Of a DNA stretch of 64,000 nucleotides, positions 10,357-16,536 are shown one piece after another. The position numbers and the translations under genes were made by a program. The notes under the pieces are model-generated. The model worked only from the letters and a program-made list of their open reading frames with translations. It did not search any database and had not been told where the DNA came from. This DNA comes from Oscillibacter valericigenes (GTDB taxonomy: Bacteria > Bacillota > Clostridia > Oscillospirales > Oscillospiraceae), in assembly GCF_021531315.1 (NCBI RefSeq), contig NZ_JAFBIQ010000008.1, forward strand, positions 1 to 64,000, read 5' to 3'. The stretch's first letter is position 1. Each line of letters starts with the position of its first letter.

Positions 10357-11694
10357 TCAGTTTTCGCCCGTCGTCCATTCGGCGACGATCAGGCTGAAGC
10401 TTGCCTTTACGGCGTCCTCGTCCACCGCGCCGGCCCAGTCGCCGCAGGGCAGCAGCTCGGCGGTGTAAACGGTCTCGACCTGACGGGCGAGCAGGAAGCG
10501 GTCGCCGCGCTGTGCGCGCTCCTCGCGGCCGCTGCCCGTGAGGGCGCAGATCTCCAAAAAGGGCTGCGTCTGTCCGTTGCCGTCGCGGCGGAAGAAGAGG
10601 ACCGAGCTTTCCTCCGGCGTTCCGCCGCGCAGGAGCGATACCCGCTCATCCCATGCCTCCGGCAGGATCAAACTCCAGCCGTCGGCGGCGTTGTGGAAGG
10701 TGCGGCGCACGACGGTGCTGTTGCCTGCGCTGTCGTAATCGTGCCAGAGGATGCGGTAATAGACCTCGCCATCCTCGTCGAGCAGCGGGAAGGGGACTGG
10801 CTCGGGGATCTCGACGACGCCGCTGCCGTCGATGTCGGCAGGGTAGAGGGAGAGAAAGCGGAAGCCGCCGTCCGAGGCGGACGAGGCCGTATCGGGCGCC
10901 ACATTGCGCAGCACGCCGTTTTTCACGGTCAGAATATCGTAGACGGCCACGCTGTTGTCCGCCACGCCGGTGACATAGAGCGCCTGCTTGCCGTCGGAGA
11001 GCGCTCCCGCCGTCACGCGCGAGAGCTCAGGCGCGGAGAAGGACAGCTCCAGCGTTGAGATGCAGCTCAGCTCGCGGTCGTCCCAGGTGTAGCAGTCGAC
11101 CATGCAGCGATTTTCCTCGCCGCTGTAAAATACGGTCAGCTCCTGCCGGCCGTTGCCGTCAAGGTCGCTCACAGTGTAGCGCAGATACGCGGTCGTGAGC
11201 AGGTTCAGCGGCTCGCTGCCGCGCAGCGCGTAAACGGAGAGCATCTGCACCTCTGTGCCGCTTTTGAAGCCGACTAAAATTTCACGCTGGCCGTCGCCGT
11301 CAAGGTCGTAGTAGGCGATGGAGTAGAGCGAGCCGGCGGTGCCTTCGATGAGCGCCATCTGCTCGTAGCTGCTGCCGTTGGACTTGAAGAAGTAGATCTT
11401 CATGGGCTTCTGGTCCGTCGCCTTGCGGAAGAAGGCCACAGCCTCCTCCACACCGTCGCCGTCGAGGTCGACCATCTGCACACTTTGCAGATTGCTGCCG
11501 GAGGTGGGCGCGGCGTGCTCCGCGCCGGTGGAGAGCAGGGCGTTGATCTCCGTTTCGAGGGAGGCATACTCCGCGGGGAGGCGCGGCAGGGCGTAGAGCC
11601 TGTCGGTCGATACGTTCGTCGCGCAGCCGCCGAGCAGCAGACACAGCGCCGCGAGCGCCAGCGCGCGGATCAGTTTTCCGCCGGTTTTCGCCAT
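10357..11694 (-). CDS. FG-GAP/VCBS-type repeat lipoprotein
   Basis: 445 residues from the ATG at 11694, chosen because GGGAGG lies upstream and the protein then begins with a signal peptide and lipobox LLLGGC (about residue 22). The mature part repeats Ca-binding-like motifs DLDGDGVEEAV, DLDGDGQREILVGF, DLDGNGRQELTVFY and DIDGSGVVEI, typical of FG-GAP beta-propellers. It is probably anchored outside the membrane. It is the first gene of an operon with a two-component system, so it may help sense an envelope signal. No enzymatic motif was recognised. Confidence 0.82.
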   Translation of the reverse strand: MAKTGGKLIRALALAALCLLLGGCATNVSTDRLYALPRLPAEYASLETEINALLSTGAEHAAPTSGSNLQSVQMVDLDGDGVEEAVAFFRKATDQKPMKIYFFKSNGSSYEQMALIEGTAGSLYSIAYYDLDGDGQREILVGFKSGTEVQMLSVYALRGSEPLNLLTTAYLRYTVSDLDGNGRQELTVFYSGEENRCMVDCYTWDDRELSCISTLELSFSAPELSRVTAGALSDGKQALYVTGVADNSVAVYDILTVKNGVLRNVAPDTASSASDGGFRFLSLYPADIDGSGVVEIPEPVPFPLLDEDGEVYYRILWHDYDSAGNSTVVRRTFHNAADGWSLILPEAWDERVSLLRGGTPEESSVLFFRRDGNGQTQPFLEICALTGSGREERAQRGDRFLLARQVETVYTAELLPCGDWAGAVDEDAVKASFSLIVAEWTTGEN

Positions 11695-11809
11695 GCGTTT
11701 CCCTCCCTTGTCCTGTTTTGGGCATAAGCCCACTAATACAAATAACAGCATACCACAAAGCATACAAAAAGGGTAGTCCCCATTTGTGCTTTTGCCGGAA
11801 AAATTTATC

Positions 11810-11838
11810 TTGCAAATCTCCGCGCAGTCCTCTATAAT
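11810..11838 (+). promoter_or_regulatory. Promoter of tRNA-Leu
   Basis: TTGCAA (11810-11815), 17-nt spacer, perfect -10 TATAAT (11833-11838), placing the start a few bases before the tRNA. Confidence 0.8.
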
Positions 11839-11851
11839 ATCCTCTGTTATC

Positions 11852-11937
11852 GCCGGTGTGATGGAATGGTAGACGTGACGGACTCAAAATCCGTTGGTGG
11901 CGACACCGTGTGGGTTCGAGTCCCACCACCGGCACCA
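11852..11937 (+). tRNA. tRNA-Leu (anticodon CAA)
   Basis: The 86-nt cloverleaf folds by eye. The acceptor stem GCCGGTG pairs with CACCGGC, the anticodon stem is ACGGA/TCCGT around the loop CTCAAAA (anticodon CAA, reading UUG), the long class II variable arm is GGTG/CACC, and the T-arm is GTGGG-TTCGAGT-CCCAC. Discriminator A is followed by an encoded CCA. It is transcribed alone between its own promoter and terminator. Confidence 0.97.
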
Positions 11938-11941
11938 AACC

Positions 11942-11987
11942 AAAAAGGAGGTCCCGCAAACGCAAGCGTTTGCGGGACCTCCTTTTT
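11942..11987. terminator. Strong bidirectional terminator after tRNA-Leu
   Basis: A perfect 22-bp inverted repeat (11942-11963 with 11966-11987), 2-nt loop, with A5 at one end and T5 at the other. It serves the tRNA and the convergent phosphatase-GNAT gene. Confidence 0.92.
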
Positions 11988-12007
11988 CTTTGATCGACAG
12001 ATGCGCC

Positions 12008-13015
12008 TCAATTCTCCCGATATTCAAAATTCTTCCGAAATTCGAGCCAGTCCGCACCCTCGCCGGCCTGCGTGAAGCCCCACTCCCGCACGCGGCGCAG
12101 ACCGTGCTCGTTGCTCTTGGCAATGCGTCCGGTCGAGAGTGTCCGGCAGTCGTGCGCGCGGGCGTAGGAAAGCGCCTGCCCGATGAGCTGCTGGCCGAAG
12201 CCGAGCCCCTGCGCATACTCCTCCAGCCAGTATTCGCCGATGGTCGCAACGCCGTTCTCGCAGCCCTCCACGCTCACCGCGCCGACGATCTCGCCCGCGC
12301 GGCAGACGTCAAAATGCCCCGCCGCGCCGGAGGGTGTATAGTAGATGCCGCCCTCGAAGCCGCGCGCATTTTTGAGCCAGGCCTGCCGCTTGAGACTCAT
12401 CAGCTCGTCCGTCAGGTGGCTCGCATCGTCGCGGTAAACGACGCGGAACGCGCCGTTTTCGTATTCGAGCCTGCTCACGGCGGTATTCTCCGCGTGGCCT
12501 GTGCCGTCGATCTCGTGCAGGGAAAGCCCCTGCATCGTGCCGACCGTCAAGCGGATCGCCATGCCGTGCGAAAACACGGCGACGGTGCCGTTTGGGTGCG
12601 CCTCGGCGATCTCGCGCAGCGCGGAAAGCATCCGCTCGCGCACGGCGGGCAGCTGCTCGCCGCCCTCGATGTGCCAATGCTCGGCGTCCGTATTGAAGCG
12701 TTCGAGCTGCTCGCCGTCCGTGCGCTCGATCTCCGCCCACGGAAGGTCCTCCCACACGCCGATGCCGATCTCGCGCAGCCGCGGCGTCGTCAAAAGCGGC
12801 AGGCCGTGCGTTTGATACACCGCGCTCGCCGTGGTCATCGTGCGGTAGCGGTCGCTGGAATACACCGCGTCAAACTGCGTTTCCGCAAAGCGCCCGGCGA
12901 GCGCCGCGATCTGCCGATAGCCGCGGTCGGTGATGACGCTGTTGTACCAGCCGTGGGCGCGGCGGTAGAGATTGCCGTCCGCCTCGGCGTGGCGGATGAG
13001 ATAGATGGTGGTCAT
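12008..13015 (-). CDS. Histidine phosphatase - GNAT acetyltransferase fusion
   Basis: 335 residues in two domains. Residues 1-200 are a phosphoglycerate-mutase-like histidine phosphatase: catalytic IRHAE (His about residue 9), YSSDRYRTMTTA, and second His in VFSHGMAIRL. Residues about 225-335 look like a GNAT acetyltransferase, with the acetyl-CoA loop in QGLGFGQQLIGQALSYA and a C-terminal NEHGLRRVREWGF segment. The junction is in one open frame without a stop. Substrates of either domain are unknown. A promoter with perfect TATAAT lies upstream. Confidence 0.85.
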   Translation of the reverse strand: MTTIYLIRHAEADGNLYRRAHGWYNSVITDRGYRQIAALAGRFAETQFDAVYSSDRYRTMTTASAVYQTHGLPLLTTPRLREIGIGVWEDLPWAEIERTDGEQLERFNTDAEHWHIEGGEQLPAVRERMLSALREIAEAHPNGTVAVFSHGMAIRLTVGTMQGLSLHEIDGTGHAENTAVSRLEYENGAFRVVYRDDASHLTDELMSLKRQAWLKNARGFEGGIYYTPSGAAGHFDVCRAGEIVGAVSVEGCENGVATIGEYWLEEYAQGLGFGQQLIGQALSYARAHDCRTLSTGRIAKSNEHGLRRVREWGFTQAGEGADWLEFRKNFEYREN

Positions 13016-13050
13016 GGTCCTTCCTCACTTTTTTGCTTGATTTTTTACTC

Positions 13051-13079
13051 ATTATAGCGAAAATGGCGCATCTTGGCAA
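13051..13079 (-). promoter_or_regulatory. Promoter of the phosphatase-GNAT gene
   Basis: On the minus strand, TTGCCA (13079-13074), 17-nt spacer, perfect TATAAT (13056-13051). Confidence 0.72.
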
Positions 13080-13147
13080 CGGACATTCCGACTTTTTTGC
13101 GCCGCGCGGGGCATACTGCTCTTGTGCGAAAAAGGAGTGTGAGCGAA

Positions 13148-13324
13148 ATGAAAGGGACCGCGTTTTTGTGCGGTGTCAGCGCCGGCGTGGTGCTCGGCGC
13201 GGTGGCGGGCATGGCAGTCTGCCCCCGGCAGAAATCCATGAAGACCTGCGTGGGACAAACCATGCAGAATATGGGTAACGCCGTGGACAACGCCTGGGAG
13301 GACTTCCTGCGCGCCATCGAATAA
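13148..13324 (+). CDS. Small YtxH-like membrane protein
   Basis: 58 residues from the ATG at 13148; AAGGAG is about 10 nt upstream, and a longer frame to 13073 has no ribosome site. The N-terminal hydrophobic, Gly-rich segment (FLCGVSAGVVLGAVAGMAV) is followed by a short amphipathic tail ending WEDFLRAIE. This layout resembles short YtxH-type proteins. Function is unknown. It is a single-gene unit, divergent from the phosphatase fusion and closed by a terminator. Confidence 0.7.
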   Translation: MKGTAFLCGVSAGVVLGAVAGMAVCPRQKSMKTCVGQTMQNMGNAVDNAWEDFLRAIE

Positions 13325-13364
13325 AAGCCATCGCTCCCCGCCGCTTGTCGGCGCGGCATGGCGG

Positions 13365-13398
13365 AAAAGGCCGGCACGAGAGCGCGTGCCGGCCTTTT
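13365..13398. terminator. Bidirectional hairpin terminator
   Basis: A 14-bp stem AAAAGGCCGGCACG with its complement and a 6-nt loop lies between convergent genes. Confidence 0.85.
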
Positions 13399-13424
13399 CT
13401 GTATCCGATTTGAAGAATGTGCGC

Positions 13425-14051
13425 TCAGCGCGCGCCGCCGCGCGTATGCTCGCGGTGATCCCCGCGGTGGGCGCTGCGCAGGCCGATCTCCGTCCCCTTA
13501 TAGATGCGCACGATGTTGCCCCTGTGCTTATAGATGATGACAGCCGAGAGGGGCAGGAGCATCAGTGCGGCGATCCGGCTGCCCGACCACGCGTTGTAGA
13601 GCGGAAAGCTGACAACCGTGGTCATCGTGCCGAGCACAACATAGTCGGTCACGAGCGTAATGACCACAACGGCAAGGAGAAGCACCAGCGCAAAGCGCCA
13701 GTTCAGCGCGAGCGTCATGCCGAGGTAGGAGGCAAAGCCCTTGCCCCCGCGAAAGCCCATGTAAAACGGGAACATGTGCCCGGCCACGCAGGCAATGCCC
13801 GCCAAGGCCCCCGCAAGCGGGTCCGCGGAGAAGAGCGTCCGGCACAAAAACACCGCAAGGAAGGCCTTGCCGATGTCGTGCGCGCACACGAGGATCCCCG
13901 CGCGCCAGCCCATCAGGATCAGCGCGTTGGATGCGCCGGGATTTCCGCTGCCGCCCGCGCGCAGGTCGATATGCCGCGCGGAGGCGAGGTAGACCGCCAT
14001 ATTCGAGCAGCCGAGCAGATAGCCGATGAGTACGGTGAGTAAATAATGCAT
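13425..14051 (-). CDS. plsY: Glycerol-3-phosphate acyltransferase PlsY
   Basis: 208 residues with about five membrane helices. The PlsY motifs are visible: GSGNPGASN (about residue 34), the glycerol-phosphate loop in GFRGGKGFAS (about residue 98) and a conserved IIYKHRGNIVRI near the end. It transfers the acyl group of acyl-phosphate to sn-glycerol-3-phosphate, the first step of phospholipid synthesis. The Arg/His-rich tail after residue 195 is unusually polar. Confidence 0.95.
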   Translation of the reverse strand: MHYLLTVLIGYLLGCSNMAVYLASARHIDLRAGGSGNPGASNALILMGWRAGILVCAHDIGKAFLAVFLCRTLFSADPLAGALAGIACVAGHMFPFYMGFRGGKGFASYLGMTLALNWRFALVLLLAVVVITLVTDYVVLGTMTTVVSFPLYNAWSGSRIAALMLLPLSAVIIYKHRGNIVRIYKGTEIGLRSAHRGDHREHTRGGAR

Positions 14052-14125
14052 GAAGGGCTCCTTTACGGCTGGGCGCCGCGCCCGCCGTCGATCTTACAAT
14101 TTGCGCAGGGACTCTGCCGTTCGTT

Positions 14126-14677
14126 TTACAGGGCTGTCTCCTCCGCGGGAAACGGCTGCCGCTCCCGCAGGGCTTGATAATCCCTCAGATAACGGTCTAA
14201 ATAGACCTTGTTGACGATGGCAGAAATGGTGTTGCGGAGCAGGTCCTTCGCGTCGGAGTGCGTTTCGCCGAGCTCCCGCGCCGCGGGGGCGAGGCCGAAG
14301 GCCGCGCCGAGCATATTTTCCAGCTCGTCGCAAAAGTAGTCGTAGGCTGTGCAGAGGTCGTAGCTCTCCTCCTGTATGGCGAACATCAGCCGCAGACCGT
14401 CGAGCGGGACGACCGGCTTGACCACGGCGATGAATAAGAGCCGCGCAAGATGCTCAGCCATATAGGCTTTTTTTTGCGGCGGAGGGATCAGCCGCTGCTT
14501 GACATAGTTGCTCACCATTGAGAGCGTGAGCTCCGGCTCGCCCAGCGGGGCGAGGTGGGTGTTGACATAGCGCACCACCTGCTCTAAATACAGCCCGATG
14601 TCGGGGATCTGCGCGTAGCGCGGCAGGCGGAAGGACGCGGCGTCCGCCGCCATTCTGTTTTGCAAATTATTTTCCAT
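14126..14677 (-). CDS. DUF1836 domain-containing protein
   Basis: 183 residues. The DUF1836 pattern is clear: LPRYAQIPDIGLYLEQVVRYVN, then LTLSMVSNYVKQRLIPPPQKKAYM, and a helical part starting LDGLRLMF. The first half resembles a MerR-like helix-turn-helix, so a DNA-binding role is plausible but unproven. It reads from its own promoter and lies upstream of plsY on the same strand with a 74-nt gap. Confidence 0.85.
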   Translation of the reverse strand: MENNLQNRMAADAASFRLPRYAQIPDIGLYLEQVVRYVNTHLAPLGEPELTLSMVSNYVKQRLIPPPQKKAYMAEHLARLLFIAVVKPVVPLDGLRLMFAIQEESYDLCTAYDYFCDELENMLGAAFGLAPAARELGETHSDAKDLLRNTISAIVNKVYLDRYLRDYQALRERQPFPAEETAL

Positions 14678-14683
14678 GGCATC

Positions 14684-14712
14684 ATTATAGCGGCTCTTTT
14701 CGCAAACTGCAA
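14684..14712 (-). promoter_or_regulatory. Promoter of the DUF1836 gene
   Basis: On the minus strand, TTGCAG (14712-14707), 17-nt spacer, perfect TATAAT (14689-14684). The -10 lies about 7 nt from the predicted ATG, so the transcript would be nearly leaderless unless the next in-frame start is used. Confidence 0.62.
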
Positions 14713-14751
14713 CGGGTTTGAAAAAATTTTTTATCCGTTTTTGAAAAACGG

Positions 14752-14780
14752 TTGACGGAATAAGTGGAAACTGTTACACT
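14752..14780 (+). promoter_or_regulatory. Promoter of degV
   Basis: TTGACG (14752-14757), 17-nt spacer, TACACT (14775-14780). Confidence 0.72.
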
Positions 14781-14838
14781 GTCGTTACCGGCGCGCAGCG
14801 TCGGCAGCCGCAGTCTTTTCTTTTTTGGAGGATACTCT

Positions 14839-15672
14839 ATGAATTCGATTCGCCTTGCCGCAGATTCAAGCTGCGACCTTCTTTCGCTCGACGGGATGGA
14901 TTTTGTCAGCGCCCCGCTCACCCTTCGCACCGAAACGCTGGAATTTCGTGATGACGCCCGGCTCGATGTCGACGCAATGGTCGCAACGCTGCGCGCCACC
15001 AGGGGGCGCTCTTACAGCGCCTGCCCGAATGTGGACGACTGGGAAAAAGCCTTCGGCGAGAGCGGCGATGTGCTTGCCTTCACGATCACAAGCGCCCTTT
15101 CCGGCAGCTACGGCGCCGCCTGCGTGGCAAAGCAGAGCTGCGAGGAGCGCGACCCCGGCCGCCATATCCATGTTGTGGATACGCTCTCGGCGGGCCCCGA
15201 GATCATGCTTTTGATCGAAAAGGCCGCCTCTGCGCTGCGTGACGGCGCGTCGTTTGACGAGCTGTGCCGCATTGTGGAGGACCATCGGCAGCACACCCAT
15301 CTGCTCTTTTCGCTTGAGTCGATGCACAACCTCGCGCAGAACGGGCGCATCAGCAAGCTCGCGGCGACCGCGGCGGGTGTGCTCGGCATCCGCGCCGTCG
15401 GACTGGCGAGCGGGGAGGGAACGCTTGAGATGCTCGGCAAGTGCCGCGGCGCGAGAAAAACGCAGGAATTTTTGCTGCATGAGATGGAGCGGCTCGGCTA
15501 CAAAGGCGGGAGCGTGCGCATCGGACACTGTCAGAACGCCGCGTTCTCTCTGGAGCTTTACGCCGAGATCCGCCGCTGCTTCCCGGAGGCCGACATCCGG
15601 CGCTATCCGCTGCGGGGCCTGTGCAGCTACTACGCCGAGCGCGGCGGCATCATGCTGGGCTTTGAGGTGTAA
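14839..15672 (+). CDS. DegV family fatty-acid-binding protein
   Basis: 277 residues from the ATG at 14839 (GGAGG 7 nt upstream). DegV/FakB features: the N-terminal AADSSCDL motif, TITSALSGSYGAA in the middle (about residue 80), and the C-terminal RIGHCQNA region. Family members bind a fatty acid and present it to the kinase FakA, a homologue of which lies at 42213-43874. The next gene (PAP2-like) starts 5 nt downstream, so they form an operon. Confidence 0.9.
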   Translation: MNSIRLAADSSCDLLSLDGMDFVSAPLTLRTETLEFRDDARLDVDAMVATLRATRGRSYSACPNVDDWEKAFGESGDVLAFTITSALSGSYGAACVAKQSCEERDPGRHIHVVDTLSAGPEIMLLIEKAASALRDGASFDELCRIVEDHRQHTHLLFSLESMHNLAQNGRISKLAATAAGVLGIRAVGLASGEGTLEMLGKCRGARKTQEFLLHEMERLGYKGGSVRIGHCQNAAFSLELYAEIRRCFPEADIRRYPLRGLCSYYAERGGIMLGFEV

Positions 15673-15677
15673 GGGCG

Positions 15678-16277
15678 ATGCGCTCTGACAAAAAGGAACG
15701 CGCGTCAAATCTGCGCCACCTCGTGGTGCGTATTCTGACCCTGCCGCCCATCGTCATCGGCGTAACGCTGCTTTTGCTCTACGCTCAGGCAGGGCTCCTG
15801 ACGCGCCGCGAGCTTCTTTTGTGCGAGCTCTTTTTGCTGCTCATCCCGATGCTCGCGTATCCGCTGCGGGAAATATTCCACATCGGCACAGACCGCAGAA
15901 GGGGACAGCGCGGCACTGCGCTGATCTGCAGCGCGGTCGGCTATGTGCTCGGCTTTCTCTGGTCGCTGCTGGCCCCCTGCTCCTGGCTCGTGCACATTCT
16001 GTTTTTGTCCTATGTTTTCTCCATCGCCGCGCTTTTGCTGCTCAACGCAGGCTTCGGCCTGCACGCCAGCGGCCACGCCTGCAGCACGACGGCTTCGGCA
16101 TTTTTGCTGACCTGGAAGCTGCACCCGCTTGCGATCATACCCTCGGCGCTGCTGATCGCCGCCGTGTACCGCTCCTCTTTGAAGCTCTCGCGCCACACGC
16201 TGCCACAGCTTCTGACCGGCTCGGCGGTCAGTCTGCTCGCCTGCGGCGTTGCGATCTCGGTCTACGGAACAGGATAA
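15678..16277 (+). CDS. PAP2-related multi-pass membrane protein
   Basis: 199 residues with five or six hydrophobic helices. Two PAP2 phosphatase hallmarks remain: ASGHA (about residue 130) and an Arg-x-His-type third motif in KLSRHTLPQLLTG (about residue 170). The first PAP2 motif (K-x6-RP) is not visible, so catalysis is uncertain. It follows degV by 5 nt and is likely co-translated. It could be a lipid-phosphate phosphatase relative. Confidence 0.65.
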   Translation: MRSDKKERASNLRHLVVRILTLPPIVIGVTLLLLYAQAGLLTRRELLLCELFLLLIPMLAYPLREIFHIGTDRRRGQRGTALICSAVGYVLGFLWSLLAPCSWLVHILFLSYVFSIAALLLLNAGFGLHASGHACSTTASAFLLTWKLHPLAIIPSALLIAAVYRSSLKLSRHTLPQLLTGSAVSLLACGVAISVYGTG

Positions 16278-16294
16278 TATCACCCCAACGCGCC

Positions 16295-16328
16295 AAGACG
16301 GCGCCGCGCAAAAGCGCGGCGCCGTCTT
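16295..16328. terminator. Bidirectional hairpin terminator
   Basis: A perfect 15-bp stem (16295-16309 with 16314-16328) with AAAA loop, between the PAP2-like gene and the feo operon end. Confidence 0.88.
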
Positions 16329-16334
16329 TCTGCT

Positions 16335-16508
16335 CTACTGCTTGTCGTGACACCGGCCATGCATGGCACAGTGCGCGCAGTTGCAGCCACAGGAGGACTT
16401 CCCCCGTTTTCTCTGCCGGATCAAATGGAGGGATATAGAGGTGACAATGGCAAGAAGAATGGCAGAGACAACGATAGTCGAAAGGTTTTCGGTGATCCAA
16501 TGCAACAT
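16335..16508 (-). CDS. FeoB-associated Cys-rich membrane microprotein
   Basis: 57 residues, read directly from the minus strand. One N-terminal transmembrane helix (about residues 10-29) is followed by RQRKRGKSSCGCNCAHC and MHGRC, so the tail has five cysteines. AAGGAG lies about 8 nt before the ATG at 16508. It is 28 nt downstream of feoB, the usual place for FeoB-associated Cys-rich proteins (FeoC-like in position). Its role in iron uptake is not established; the Cys cluster may bind iron. Confidence 0.88.
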   Translation of the reverse strand: MLHWITENLSTIVVSAILLAIVTSISLHLIRQRKRGKSSCGCNCAHCAMHGRCHDKQ

Positions 16509-16536
16509 GAGAGTTCACTCCTTTGGAAGAAAAGTA

